A model generated the notes under the pieces. That model had not been told where the DNA came from. It made no database searches and saw nothing but the letters and a program-made list of their open reading frames with translations. 64,000 bases of DNA. It comes from Streptomyces antibioticus (GTDB lineage Bacteria > Actinomycetota > Actinomycetes > Streptomycetales > Streptomycetaceae). Positions 52,847 through 61,875 of the stretch are shown piece by piece; the first letter of the stretch is position 1, and every line of letters begins with the position of its first letter. The stretch is taken from NCBI RefSeq assembly GCF_001514065.1, contig NZ_KQ948422.1, forward strand, positions 124,001-188,000. The letters are read 5' to 3'. The position numbers and the translations under genes were made by a program.

Positions 52847-53710
52847 TCAGTTCACCGCGCGCAGCTTGGTCTGCTGGAAGACGAGCGAGCGCAGCGTCTC
52901 TTCTGTGTGAGCATCGGCCGGGGTGACGACGCAGAGGCGTTGTTCGGAGCCGTCCTGGACGGCCAGCACGTCGTAGTGCAACGTCATCACTCCGGCGGCC
53001 GGGTGCAGGACGCGTTTGGTGCCGTTGGTGCGTTGCTGCACGGTGTGGTCGTCCCACCAGGCCGCGAAGTCGCTGCTTGCGCGGCGCAGGTCGGTGATCA
53101 GGCGGAGGAGGCGCGGGTCGTCCGGGTGCCGGGCCAGGTTGGCGCGCAGGTTGCCGACGTGCTCGCGGGCGATGCGATCCCAGTCCAGCTGGAAGTCTCG
53201 GGCGGCGGGGTCGACGAACAAGGGTTCCGTGCTGTTCGTGCCGACCGTGAAGCCGGGACCGAACAGGGCCACGGCCGCCGCGTTGTGCGCGAGGACATCG
53301 AACCGGAAGTCCACGATCCAGGCCGGAGTCGTCGGCATGCTCTCCAGCAGTTTCCGCAACGACTGGCTCGCCGGGGCCGGCACATGCCGGGCAGGCGGGG
53401 CCTCGCCCCGCGCGATCAGGTGCAGATGGTGACGTTCCGCCTCGGACAGCCTCAGCGCCTGAGCCACCGCGTCCAGCACAGCAGTTCCGGGTACACCGAC
53501 GCGGCCCTGTTCCAGACGGATGTACCAGTCGATGCTGACGGCGGCGAGTTGCGCGACTTCCTGGCGTCGCAGCCCGGGCGTGCGGCGCTGGCCGAACTCC
53601 GGCAGGCCCACGTCCTGCGGCCGTACGCGCTCCCGCATCGCTCGCAGGAAAGCCGACAATTCAGGCCGGTTCGTGGCTCGGGGCTCTGGCACGAACCCAG
53701 TCTGCGGCAT
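52847..53710 (-). CDS. XRE-family regulator with MmyB-like C-terminal domain
   Basis: The 287-residue product has the helix-turn-helix RPELSAFLRAMRERVRPQDV, GLRRQEVAQLAAVSIDWYIR LEQGR and the MmyB/PAS-like C-terminal domain (PAWIVDFRFDVLAHNAAAVA, NLRANLARHPDDPRLLRLIT, LHYDVLAVQDG), typical of Streptomyces. The start is uncertain: ATG 53710 and ATG 53725 are both possible and neither has a clear ribosome site. Divergent from the YbhB gene, its likely target. 52651-52846 shows no gene. Confidence 0.88.
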   Translation of the reverse strand: MPQTGFVPEPRATNRPELSAFLRAMRERVRPQDVGLPEFGQRRTPGLRRQEVAQLAAVSIDWYIRLEQGRVGVPGTAVLDAVAQALRLSEAERHHLHLIARGEAPPARHVPAPASQSLRKLLESMPTTPAWIVDFRFDVLAHNAAAVALFGPGFTVGTNSTEPLFVDPAARDFQLDWDRIAREHVGNLRANLARHPDDPRLLRLITDLRRASSDFAAWWDDHTVQQRTNGTKRVLHPAAGVMTLHYDVLAVQDGSEQRLCVVTPADAHTEETLRSLVFQQTKLRAVN

Positions 53711-53841
53711 CGCGCAGCCGTGCGTCATCCGGTGAAGGTGGCACTCCGGGCACCAGGATGCCCAAGATCTCCCCGGCTGTCGTCGCGGATCGCAGTCTTC
53801 TCGGTGTTCGCAGCACACCGCTGAACAGGAGCACACACACC

Positions 53842-54387
53842 ATGACTGCCGACAACAACCCCTTCGCCCGCCTCCCGCAGGTGCCCGGTTTCGAGGTCAA
53901 GAGCACCGCGGTCGCCCACAACGAGGCCCTGCCGCCGGCCCAGCTCTCCGGCGTCTTCGGCGTCCCCGGCGGCCAGGACATCTCCCCGGACCTGACCTGG
54001 TCCGGTGCGCCCGAGGGCACCAAGAGCTTCGCGGTGACCGTGTTCGACGCCGACGCGCCGTCGATGTCGGGCTTCTGGCACTGGGCCGTCTTCAACATCC
54101 CGGCCAACGTGACCGCCCTGCCCGCCGGAGCCGGTGACGCCGCCGGTTCCGGGCTCCCGCAGGGCGCTACCCAACTGCCCAACGACGCCCGCCTGCCGCA
54201 GTACATCGGCGCGGCTCCGCCCGCCGGACACGGCGAGCACCGCTACTTCATCACCGTGCACGCCCTCGACGTCGAGGACCTCGGCGTGCCCTCCGACGGC
54301 ACTCCGGCGTACCTGACCTTCACCATGGCCAGCCACACCCTCGCCCGCGCCACCATCGTGGCCACCGCCGAGACCCCCGCCACCTGA
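53842..54387 (+). CDS. YbhB/YbcL family Raf kinase inhibitor-like protein (PEBP)
   Basis: The 181-residue phosphatidylethanolamine-binding-protein fold shows DISPDLTWSGAPEGTKSFAV, DADAPSMSGFWHWAVFNIPA and GHGEHRYFITVHALDVEDLG, the conserved ligand-pocket motifs (DPDxP, GxHRY). Bacterial members are of unknown role. AGGAG is 11 nt before ATG 53842. Divergent from an XRE regulator, an arrangement frequent in actinobacteria. Confidence 0.9.
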   Translation: MTADNNPFARLPQVPGFEVKSTAVAHNEALPPAQLSGVFGVPGGQDISPDLTWSGAPEGTKSFAVTVFDADAPSMSGFWHWAVFNIPANVTALPAGAGDAAGSGLPQGATQLPNDARLPQYIGAAPPAGHGEHRYFITVHALDVEDLGVPSDGTPAYLTFTMASHTLARATIVATAETPAT

Positions 54388-54400
54388 AAGACACCCCACG

Positions 54401-54425
54401 GCCCCTCCACCTGAAAAGCAGGGGC
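54401..54425 (+). terminator. Short terminator hairpin after YbhB
   Basis: GCCCCT (54401-54406) pairs with AGGGGC (54420-54425) 13 nt beyond the stop codon. The stem is short, so this is a moderate call. Confidence 0.55.
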
Positions 54426-54429
54426 TACG

Positions 54430-54810
54430 GGAAGGAGTCTCAGCACGGCGAGGCACGCCTGCCACGCTCGACGGCCCGGCCGAGGTAACAGGCCGACGCC
54501 GCCTTCAACGGGGGCCCGCGCCCTCGATAGCGCCCGGTTGACGGTCTGTTGGGTGAGCGACAGCTCGCCACCGGCAGGCCGTCTGACCGGTGTCGTCACC
54601 CACGCGCCGGCACCGACGTAGGTGCCGGGTCGACCAGGATCGGTATCCATTGACGCCCGCAGATCCTGATGATCCAATGGGCGCGGGCTGCGATCAGGTC
54701 ATGGCAGCGCCCCGGCAGGGCCGATGACAGCGACAGCACCTCGCCGTTTGGATCCGTGACCACCTGTACGCCAACCTGGTGGCGGCGGTGCGCCGAGGTT
54801 GAAGGTCCCG
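54430..54810 (-). pseudogene. IS5-type (DDE_4) transposase remnant
   Basis: Read leftwards: HRRHQVGVQVVTDPNGEVLS, LSSALPGRCHDLIAARAHWI, IRICGRQWIPILVDPAP, then in another frame VTTPVRRPAGGELSLTQQTV, NRALSRARAPVEGGV. These are consecutive blocks of the IS5/DDE_4 transposase core, including the LPG-HD region, with at least one frameshift near 54600 and no N-terminal part. Confidence 0.8.
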
Positions 54811-54956
54811 TGCGCGCCCGGGCTGTGGGCGAGGCGAACGATCTGCCGATCACATCCAGCTCCGTCAACAACCTCCGCCTGAAGCTCAAACGCCTGATCG
54901 CCCGCAAGATCCTGGTCGAGACCGAGCCGGGACTGTTCACCCGGCCCGGCCAGTGA
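54810..54956 (+). pseudogene. C-terminal fragment of an unassigned mobile-element protein
   Basis: The last 45 codons to TGA 54954-54956 read SSSVNNLRLKLKRLIARKIL and VETEPGLFTRPGQ, a helix-turn-helix-like ending (LRxKLKRLxxRGxLxExEPGLFxxP) that I have seen as the C-terminus of Streptomyces transposase-like proteins. The upstream part is replaced by the opposed IS5 remnant. Confidence 0.5.
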
Positions 54957-55074
54957 CACCTCACGCGAACCCGCGACCTGCGCCTCTACGACAATCGCAA
55001 CGGCGGACCGGACATCGAGTCACTTTCCACCCTCTCAGGCCGCACCCCACGGCGCTTGACCGTTGGCTGGTCCG

Positions 55075-55449
55075 TCAGAAGGCGTAGGACCCGAAGCGTG
55101 CCACTGCGACGAAGAGGGCGAGGGCGAGCAGCACCACGTTCACGCCGATGTTCGGGTACTCGCGGAGCCGTGCGTGGGTGATAGCAGCCCCGATCATGAG
55201 GGCGACGAGACCGCACGCGGCCACCGGCACGAGCACCGTCGCCGTGTTGACCGCGGCCGGAAGGATGAGCCCGAGGGCGCCGAGGAGCTCCGCCGCGCCG
55301 ATGCCCTTCACCGCTCCGTCGGAGAAGTCCCCAGCCCACGCCTGACCCGACTCGACGAGTTTGGCCCTGGGCTGGGCGAGCTTCATGAGGCCGAATGCGG
55401 CGAAGGCCAGGGCCAGGACGGCGGCCACTATCCAGAGTGCGATGTTCAT
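55075..55449 (-). CDS. DoxX-like family membrane protein
   Basis: The 124-residue protein has four hydrophobic helices (WIVAAVLALAFAAFGLMKLA, IGAAELLGALGLILPAAV, VLVPVAACGLVALMIGAA, IGVNVVLLALALFVAVA) and the DoxX signature G..KL...A. Starts at ATG 55449 with GGACCACC upstream. It follows the FMN reductase gene by 54 nt on the same strand, forming an operon divergent from MarR. Its relative at 40990 is also MarR-linked. Confidence 0.85.
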   Translation of the reverse strand: MNIALWIVAAVLALAFAAFGLMKLAQPRAKLVESGQAWAGDFSDGAVKGIGAAELLGALGLILPAAVNTATVLVPVAACGLVALMIGAAITHARLREYPNIGVNVVLLALALFVAVARFGSYAF

Positions 55450-55503
55450 GGTGGTCCTCGAAGAGGGAGGCGGACTGGTCCGCGGAGCAGTGAAGGACTG
55501 GGG

Positions 55504-56073
55504 TCAGGCGGCGATGGGCTTGCGGAGCGGGGAAAGTGCCTCGCTCCAGGCGACGACCTGGTCGAGCAGGGCGTTCAGGGCGCCGACGTGGTGCTCGGCG
55601 GGCTTGAAGACGCTGAAGTTCTCGAAGTCGGTCATCAGCGAGAGGGACACCTGCTGCCGGACGTCGGCCATCTGGAGCTCCGCGGCGATCTGGCGGAGGT
55701 GCTCGACGGCACGGGTGCCGCCGGCGGACCCGTAGGAGACGAAGCCGACCGCCTTGTTGTTCCACTCGGCGTAGACGTAGTCGAGCGCGGTCTTGAGCAC
55801 GCCGGGGACGCTGTGGTTGTACTCCGGCGTCACGATCACGAAGCCGTCGAACGACGCGACGGTGTCCGCCCACCGCCGGGTGTGCTCGTTCTGGTAGCGG
55901 CCCATGGCGGGCGGGAACGCCTCGTCGAGGTGCGGAAGTGCGTGGCCGGCCAGGTCGACCAGCTCGAACTGGGCGTCCTGACGGGCGGCGGCGGCCTCGC
56001 CCACCCATGCCGCCACCTTCTCGGCGTTCCTACCGGGGCGGGTGCTGCCGACGATGATGCCGATGCGAGTCAT
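55504..56073 (-). CDS. NADPH-dependent FMN reductase
   Basis: The 189-residue flavodoxin-like reductase has the FMN phosphate loop GSTRPGRNAEKVA (about 8-20) and TPEYNHSVPGVLKTALDYVY with SYGSAGG, as in azoreductase/quinone reductase proteins. GGAG lies 6 nt before ATG 56073. First gene of a two-gene operon with a DoxX-like protein, divergent from a MarR regulator; a role against quinone or electrophile stress is likely. Confidence 0.92.
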   Translation of the reverse strand: MTRIGIIVGSTRPGRNAEKVAAWVGEAAAARQDAQFELVDLAGHALPHLDEAFPPAMGRYQNEHTRRWADTVASFDGFVIVTPEYNHSVPGVLKTALDYVYAEWNNKAVGFVSYGSAGGTRAVEHLRQIAAELQMADVRQQVSLSLMTDFENFSVFKPAEHHVGALNALLDQVVAWSEALSPLRKPIAA

Positions 56074-56122
56074 GGAGAACTCCTCATTTGATTGCTGCGT
56101 CAAGCAAATAGAACGGTAGCCC

Positions 56123-56150
56123 CAAGTACTTCGCGAAGCAAGTATTCTTG
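56123..56150. promoter_or_regulatory. Operator candidate in FMN reductase/MarR divergent region
   Basis: A perfect CTTCGCGAAG (56129-56138) lies inside a wider imperfect repeat CAAGTACTT...AAGTATTCTTG. It abuts the MarR start (56156), which fits autorepression and control of the divergent reductase operon. Confidence 0.6.
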
Positions 56151-56155
56151 GAGGC

Positions 56156-56650
56156 ATGGAAGAACAGCCGCCCGCTCAGGACCGAAAGCCGCTGACCGGA
56201 GACGAGGAAGCGTTCGTACGCGCCTACTTCCGGGCGATGCTCACCGTCCCCCGCGCCCTCGACGCCGACCTGCTGCGGGAGCAGGGCATGTCGATGACGG
56301 AGTACGTCGCGCTGATGCGCTTGTCGGAGGCGCCGGAGCGGTGGCTGCGGATGGGCGACCTCGCGTCCGGGACCTTCATGTCGCTCAGCGGCATGACGCG
56401 CATCGTGCAGCGCCTTGAGTCGCAGGGCTGGGTTCGGCGGGAAAAGTCCCCGGTGGACGGCCGGGGCTGGAACGCCATCCTTACGGATCAGGGCCTGAAG
56501 CGATTGCAGCAGGCCTGGCCGACACATCTGGCCAGCGTGCGAAGCCGCATCCTGGATCACACGGCCGACCTCGACCTGCCCGCGGTGGCCGCCGCGATGC
56601 GGCGGTTCGCCGAGGATGCGGAGTGTCCCTCGGCCGAGCGTGAGGAGTGA
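56156..56650 (+). CDS. MarR-family transcriptional regulator
   Basis: The 164-residue winged-helix regulator reads MSMTEYVALMRLSEAPERWL, RMGDLASGTFMSLSGMTRIV, QRLESQGWVRREKSPVDGRG and LTDQGLKRLQQAWP. No Shine-Dalgarno stands before ATG 56156; the operator abuts it, suggesting a leaderless or very short leader message. Divergent from the FMN reductase-DoxX operon, its probable target. Confidence 0.9.
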   Translation: MEEQPPAQDRKPLTGDEEAFVRAYFRAMLTVPRALDADLLREQGMSMTEYVALMRLSEAPERWLRMGDLASGTFMSLSGMTRIVQRLESQGWVRREKSPVDGRGWNAILTDQGLKRLQQAWPTHLASVRSRILDHTADLDLPAVAAAMRRFAEDAECPSAEREE

Positions 56651-56796
56651 ACCAGGGGTAGCCCGGTCAGGTGCCGGCCGTCAGGTCCTGTTCAATACCG
56701 GACGGGGTGTCTGCGAGGGCGCCGGTCCGGACCGGAATACATCGTCCTGCGGCGGGAGTGACCAGCGGCCGCCCGCGTCGCCTTTGCGCCGTACCG

Positions 56797-57678
56797 TTAT
56801 CGGTCGTAGGCGAGACGGGCCATACGGGGAACCGGCCCGAACGCGCCGGCCTGGAAGTCGGCGAACGCTTTCGTGATCTCCGCCTTGGTGTTCATCACGA
56901 ACGGGCCTCCGAGAGCGACCGGTTCGCGCAGGGGTGTGCCGCTGTAGACCATCACGCGGGCGCGCTTGTCGGGGTCGACGGCCGCAACCTGCAACGTCGT
57001 GGCCACCGCGCCGGTGACGGGGTCGGACCAGCCGGTCTGCCCGGCGTGCAGTTCCCGGCCGCCGATCAGCAGGCGTCCGTCCATGACGTGCGCGAACAGG
57101 CGGTGTTCGGTTGGGACTTCGAGGTCGTAGGAGGAGCCGGGGTCGAGTGTGGCGACCAAACCCTGGACCGAGTGGTGGGTGCGGGCCGCACCTGTGACGC
57201 CCTCGACGGTGCCGGCGTGGACGTCGATTGTGACGCCTGGTGCCTGGACGCGCGGTATGGCAGCGCGGGTCAGGTCCTGGTAGCGCGACGGCGTCAGCTT
57301 CTTCTCGGCGGGCAGGTTGAGCCACATCTGCAGGACGTGCGCGTGTTCGTCGCGATGGGCGAGCTCGCGGTGGATGATGCCGTGCCCGGCGGTCATCCAC
57401 TGCACCTCGCCGGGCTCAAGGGTGCCGGCGTGGCCAAGGTTGTCGCCGTGTTCGAGGACGCCGTCGACCACCGTGGTGACGGTCTCCAGACCGCGGTGGG
57501 GGTGCCATTCGAACCCCGGGGTGGAGAACCAGTCTTCGACCAGGCCGAGGAAGGGGTCGGTCAGGGCCGGATCGGTCGGCACGAAGACCAGGGCCTTGTC
57601 GTCGACCTGCGCGTCGGGCCCCAGCTGCTGCTTGGCGGTGATGCGGATCAGCGTCCGGCCCGTCAACTGTGCGGTCAC
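56797..57678 (-). CDS. Pirin family protein
   Basis: The 293-residue bicupin has the N-terminal cupin pattern HPHRGLETVTTVVDGVLEHG, DNLGHAGTLEPGEVQWMTAG and HGIIHRE, with three metal-type histidines and a glutamate, then a C-terminal cupin and PFVMNTKAEI ending. Bacterial pirins act as quercetinases or redox-sensing partners. GTG 57678 is preferred over ATG 57681 because AGGAG is 5 nt before it instead of 2. It stands alone, converging on MarR. Confidence 0.9.
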   Translation of the reverse strand: MTAQLTGRTLIRITAKQQLGPDAQVDDKALVFVPTDPALTDPFLGLVEDWFSTPGFEWHPHRGLETVTTVVDGVLEHGDNLGHAGTLEPGEVQWMTAGHGIIHRELAHRDEHAHVLQMWLNLPAEKKLTPSRYQDLTRAAIPRVQAPGVTIDVHAGTVEGVTGAARTHHSVQGLVATLDPGSSYDLEVPTEHRLFAHVMDGRLLIGGRELHAGQTGWSDPVTGAVATTLQVAAVDPDKRARVMVYSGTPLREPVALGGPFVMNTKAEITKAFADFQAGAFGPVPRMARLAYDR

Positions 57679-57889
57679 CATTGCTCCTTTGATTCGGAGT
57701 GGGATACGGCGCAAGTGCCGTCCTGGATAGGGCCCTTCACAAAGCCGAGCCCGCGCTGCTTCGGCAAGCTGGTAGCCGCACTACGACGCGAGCAGACCGC
57801 AGATCAACCGGCCGACCCTGACGATCGCCGGGCAGTCCAAAACTACCGCTACTCCAGCGCAATCCGGCGCCAAGGCCGCCGTCGGCGCC

Positions 57890-58094
57890 ACGATGACGAT
57901 CGCCGACGGCGGCTACCAAGGCACCGGCCTGGAAGGAGGAGAACAACCGCTCTCACAAGCGGGGTCGCGCCCGCGTCGAGCACGCCTTCGCCCGGATGAA
58001 GTGCTGGAAGATCCTGCGCGATTGCCGCCTCAAGGGCGAAGGCGTCCACCACGCGCTGCTCGGCACGACACCCGACCTCGTCCACATCAAATGA
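57890..58094 (+). pseudogene. IS5-family transposase, C-terminal remnant
   Basis: TIADGGYQGTGL in one frame is followed in another by KEENNRSHKRGRARVEHAFA, RMKCWKILRDCRLKGEGVHH and ALLGTTPDLVHIK to TGA 58092-58094. These are the ADxGYQG block and the R...E-H-FARMK end of IS5 transposases, with about 15 residues deleted between. 57740-57889 before it is unrecognised. Confidence 0.8.
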
Positions 58095-58114
58095 AGATCA
58101 ATTACGGACAACCT

Positions 58115-59050
58115 TTAGTCGGGAAGAAGTGCGCGTCGAAGGGCCTGGCTGGCCGCGTCGAACGCCTCTCGAACTTCGGCTGCCAAATCGTAGAAGCCGC
58201 AAAAAGCGTGAATGAGGCTGGCGTACTCATGGAATTCGACGGGGACGCCGGCGCCTGCCAGGCGATCGGCATACATTCTGTTTTCGTCACGGAACATGTC
58301 ATAGTTACCCACCGCGATGAAGGCGGGGGCGGAGCGGCGGAGATCCTCGCGAAGGAGGAGCGAGATACGCGGATCGGTCCGCTGACTGTCCGACTCGATG
58401 TAAGTCTTCAGGCAGTTGTGGTGCAACCCGATGGTGGCGAAGTACCCTTCGGCGAATTCGCTCCGCGACGCGGTATCGATGTCGACTTGGGTCATCGGGT
58501 AGAACAGCAGCTGCAGCGCGCATTGTTTGCCAGGTACGTTACTCAATTCGGAGGCGACGAAGGCCGCCATGTTCGCACCTGCGGACTCGCCGCCGACCGC
58601 GATCCGGTGGGGGTCGACGCCTAGTTCTCGGGCGTGGTCGAAAAGCCAGGACGTGCTGGCCAGCGCATCGTCATGAGCCGCCGGGAAATGGTTCTCGGGT
58701 GCCAGCCGATAGGCGACCAGCAGCACCTTGATGCCCGCGCCCAGCGCGAGACGTCGTCCGCTCTGATCGTGCGTGTCGAGCCCACCGACCACCCAGCCGC
58801 CGCCATGGAAGTAGACGAGGCACGGCAGATCGTCCGTGTCGTCTGCGTCACGGATCGGCGACAGCAAGCGCGCATTCAGCACTGTGTCGCCGGTGTCGAT
58901 CTGAAGGTCTTTCGACTCGACCCCCGGGAGCGGAGTCGGAGCCACCCGCATGGCGCGAAAGAACTCCCGCTGCTCATGGGCGTCCATGTTTTCGATCGCG
59001 GGGCCGGCATTGAGTTTCTGCAGCAGGGCTGCAATATTCGGGTCGAGCAT
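58115..59050 (-). CDS. Alpha/beta hydrolase (hormone-sensitive lipase-like esterase)
   Basis: The 311-residue esterase has HGGGWVVGG (oxyanion loop), nucleophile GESAGAN, the acid in NYDMFRDEN and the histidine in SLIHAFCGF. AGGAAG lies before ATG 59050. Codon usage is looser than in neighbouring genes, with more A/T third positions. Last gene of the amidohydrolase-FAA hydrolase-esterase operon (117-nt gap). Confidence 0.9.
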   Translation of the reverse strand: MLDPNIAALLQKLNAGPAIENMDAHEQREFFRAMRVAPTPLPGVESKDLQIDTGDTVLNARLLSPIRDADDTDDLPCLVYFHGGGWVVGGLDTHDQSGRRLALGAGIKVLLVAYRLAPENHFPAAHDDALASTSWLFDHARELGVDPHRIAVGGESAGANMAAFVASELSNVPGKQCALQLLFYPMTQVDIDTASRSEFAEGYFATIGLHHNCLKTYIESDSQRTDPRISLLLREDLRRSAPAFIAVGNYDMFRDENRMYADRLAGAGVPVEFHEYASLIHAFCGFYDLAAEVREAFDAASQALRRALLPD

Positions 59051-59167
59051 GAGAGGGCCTTCCTGATCAGCACACTCGGCGGCGCGGATCGCATAGGGTT
59101 TTCAGTACCTCGCACGCTCGCCGGGATGAAGGCGCGGTGCGTAGGCGGCTCGTTGATCTGGCTGACA

Positions 59168-60082
59168 TCAGGCAATCTCGGTCACCAGGGTGCCGAGGCC
59201 GGCGATGTCGATCCGGACTCTGTCGCCTGCCGATATGAAACGGCCGTTTTCGGCTCCAACGCCCGCTGGAGTCCCGGTGATCAGGACGTCCCCGGGCCAG
59301 AGATCGAAACGGCTGCTGAGGAACGCAATCTGCTCCGAGACGGAGTAGATGTGGTTCTTGGTGTTCGAATCTTGCCGCAGTTCGTCATTGACCCAGGTCT
59401 TGATGGCAAGGTTCTCGGGATCGGCGACAAATTCCGCCGGTGTCAAAAAGGGGCCGACCGGGCATGATTTCGGGAAGACCTTCGATCCCAGCCAGTCGAT
59501 CCGAAAGGGAGAACTGGCGTCCTCGTGGTGCCGGATCAGCCGTTCGCGTACTGACAGATCGTTGGCGCAACTGTAGCCGGCGACATAGGAAAGGGCGTCC
59601 GCTTCGCTGACGTCACGCGCGCGCCGACCGATGATGACGGCGAGTTCCGCCTCGAAGTCCAGCTTTTGTACGCCACGGGGATAATCGATGTGCTCGCCGT
59701 GTCCCGCCAAGCCGGTGCGGCCCGGAATCATAAAAAAGAACGGCGAGGCGCCACCGGCACGGGGATCGTTCGCGACGGTGTTCATCGCCTTCGCCATCGC
59801 CTCAAGGTGATCGCTGTAATTCGCCCCGCAGGCGTAAATGGTGGCGGCGTTCAGGGTGGGCGCGACAAGACGCGTCGCGCCGAGGTCGATCGCCTCCGGC
59901 CTTTCGTCGCCGTCGGCGATCCGGCGCGCCAGTTCCTTCATTCGTTCGTGCTGCACGCCCACGTCGGCCAGATAGGCTTCCAGAGTGCATTCGGGCAGGC
60001 GGTATGCCTGATCGGCAACCACGATCCCAAGCTCCGGCGACCCGGGCGAGGGCAGAAACTGGAAGAGCTTGTAGGACATCAC
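59168..60082 (-). CDS. Fumarylacetoacetate hydrolase family protein
   Basis: The 304-residue enzyme shows LDFEAELAVIIGRRARDVSE (two metal-ligand glutamates), CANDLSVRERLIRH (aspartate), WLGSKVFPKSCPVGPFLTPA and WPGDVLITGTPAGVG. Such enzymes hydrolyse or decarboxylate ring-cleavage products and acylpyruvates. GTG 60082 with GGGAG 7 nt upstream is chosen over ATG 60079. It is 42 nt after the amidohydrolase gene. Only distantly similar to the FAA protein at 25697. Confidence 0.9.
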   Translation of the reverse strand: MMSYKLFQFLPSPGSPELGIVVADQAYRLPECTLEAYLADVGVQHERMKELARRIADGDERPEAIDLGATRLVAPTLNAATIYACGANYSDHLEAMAKAMNTVANDPRAGGASPFFFMIPGRTGLAGHGEHIDYPRGVQKLDFEAELAVIIGRRARDVSEADALSYVAGYSCANDLSVRERLIRHHEDASSPFRIDWLGSKVFPKSCPVGPFLTPAEFVADPENLAIKTWVNDELRQDSNTKNHIYSVSEQIAFLSSRFDLWPGDVLITGTPAGVGAENGRFISAGDRVRIDIAGLGTLVTEIA

Positions 60083-60124
60083 GGAAGAACTCCCGAACTA
60101 GCGCGCCGTAAAAGGAGCGGTGTA

Positions 60125-61369
60125 TCAGTGCTGTGCCTGCAGTGCCTTGTGGAACTTGCCGTCCTTCATCACCGCAAGAATGTTGCTCTTGTCCTGAAGC
60201 AGGGCGACATCCTGCGTGACGTCGCCCTTCACGAGCACAAGGTCGGCAAGATAGCCTGGCTGGATCATGCCGAGCTCATCGCCCATGCCCATCAACTGGC
60301 CACCGAATTTCGTCGCGGCGACGAGTGCATCGATGGGCGTGAAACCCATCTGTTTCACGAAAATGTCGAGATCGCGGACGTTCCAGCCATGCGGATTGAA
60401 GGGGAAGCCGTAGTCGCCGAAGGGCAGTACGCGGATCCCGCGCCGGCGCAGTTCGGGGATGAGTTCCCGCTGGCGCTCGATCATGTTCCGTGCATCAGCC
60501 TTCTGTGCGGTGAGGTCCATCCCCGGCGGCGGCGTGAAGTCCAGCATGCTCTGAAAGGCGGCGACCGCCGGTCCGACGAAGATATCGTCTTTGCGCTCCT
60601 CAAGCAGATCCAGCGCTTCTTCGTCGGCGTACGTGCAGTGGTACAAAATGCGGAAGCCGTTGCGCGCACCCAGCTTGACCGCTTCGGCAGCATGCGCGTG
60701 TCCGTTCAGCCAAATACCGGATTCAACCGCCTGCTCATGCGCGGCTTTGAGTTCCGCATCCCCATAGAGCAGCTCGAACGACGCACCGGGCTTCAGCTGA
60801 CTTTCTCCCGAAAGCATGAACTTCACTGACTTGGCGCCGAATTCCGCGCACTCCTTGACGAATGCCCGTATCTCTTCCGGACCCTCGGCTTGATTCTCGG
60901 AGAGGCCGGAGGTGAAGGGGATGCCGTCCCCCTCGGGCGGCTCCTTCTCGATCGACGAGGGAATGAAGCGGGGACCGACCAGGCCACCGCTTTCGAGCTG
61001 CTCGGCGAGGTATATTTCGAGCCGCTTGCTCAGTGCACCGGCTGAATAGGCGCTGGTGATGCCATGGTCGAGCATGATGCGCGCGTTGCGGGCAGCGGTC
61101 AGCGCGAGCTGTTCGGGCGGCATATGCATTTCGCTGACGGGACGTTCTACCGAGCTGGGCCACGTCACGTGCGCGTGCGCTTCGACCAGCCCAGGCATCA
61201 GAAAAGCGCCCTCGCCATCGATCACCTCCGCATCGGCCGGATAGCGAGCGCCTTCCGTCGCGTCGGCAGGCGTCACGGAAGCGATGCGGTTCTCCTTGAC
61301 GGACACGTCGCCGGCGAACGCAGGTGCCCCTGTGCCATCAAAGATGCGGACGTTCTTGAAGATGATCAC
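60125..61369 (-). CDS. Amidohydrolase family protein
   Basis: The 414-residue metal-dependent hydrolase opens MIIFKNVRIFDGTGAPAFAG, with HAH at 65 and 67 (MPGLVEAHAHVTW), the lysine in KSVKFMLSGE, histidines in WLNGHAHAAEAVK and LYHCTYADEEA, the aspartate in VLPFGDYGFP and the ending GMIQPGYLADLVLVKGD. AAGGAG stands 6 nt before GTG 61369. First gene of a three-gene operon of lower G+C, immediately downstream of catC and separated from it by about 200 nt that must hold the promoter. Confidence 0.9.
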   Translation of the reverse strand: MIIFKNVRIFDGTGAPAFAGDVSVKENRIASVTPADATEGARYPADAEVIDGEGAFLMPGLVEAHAHVTWPSSVERPVSEMHMPPEQLALTAARNARIMLDHGITSAYSAGALSKRLEIYLAEQLESGGLVGPRFIPSSIEKEPPEGDGIPFTSGLSENQAEGPEEIRAFVKECAEFGAKSVKFMLSGESQLKPGASFELLYGDAELKAAHEQAVESGIWLNGHAHAAEAVKLGARNGFRILYHCTYADEEALDLLEERKDDIFVGPAVAAFQSMLDFTPPPGMDLTAQKADARNMIERQRELIPELRRRGIRVLPFGDYGFPFNPHGWNVRDLDIFVKQMGFTPIDALVAATKFGGQLMGMGDELGMIQPGYLADLVLVKGDVTQDVALLQDKSNILAVMKDGKFHKALQAQH

Positions 61370-61572
61370 GTGAAACTCCTTACTTCGGTTTGATCTCGAT
61401 CCGATGTGCGCACCATGAGTGCGCATGTGCCGAAGAAGACAAGCAGGTTGGTGCCTCCGTAATCTGCAGCGCACCAAAACGTGCCGACTGGGCGATAATT
61501 CCTCGTCTTATCTGGTGAAGCGAGGGAACCTCTGTCCGGTCGCCTCCTCGGCTGTGGCGACCACCCTGTCCA

Positions 61573-61869
61573 TCACGCCACCACCTCACCGGCGGCCAGA
61601 TCGGACGGATGCCGAGCCAGGGCTGTCACGTCGAGCGTCAAATACGGGAAGAGGGGGAGGTTCCACAGGATCTGGTGCAGCGCCTCGTTGTCGGCGACGT
61701 CGAAAACGCTGATGTTGGCGTACTGGCCGACGCACCGCCAGATGTGCACCCACTCCCCCGACTTCTGCAGTTCCTGGCAGTACGCTTTCTCTCGTGCCAC
61801 CAGGTCCTCGCGGACCTCGGGGTCAAGATCGCGCGGGATGTCGACGTCCATCCGTACCGCGAACAGCAC
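61573..61869 (-). CDS. catC: Muconolactone delta-isomerase
   Basis: The 98-residue enzyme converts muconolactone to 3-oxoadipate enol-lactone in the catechol branch of the beta-ketoadipate pathway. Family residues are clear: MLFAVRMDVDIPRDL, REKAYCQELQKSGEWVHIWR, VFDVADNEALHQILWNLPLF and YLTLDVTALARHP. It begins 6 nt after catA. The operon seems to end here. Confidence 0.95.
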   Translation of the reverse strand: MLFAVRMDVDIPRDLDPEVREDLVAREKAYCQELQKSGEWVHIWRCVGQYANISVFDVADNEALHQILWNLPLFPYLTLDVTALARHPSDLAAGEVVA

Positions 61870-61875
61870 CGTGCA

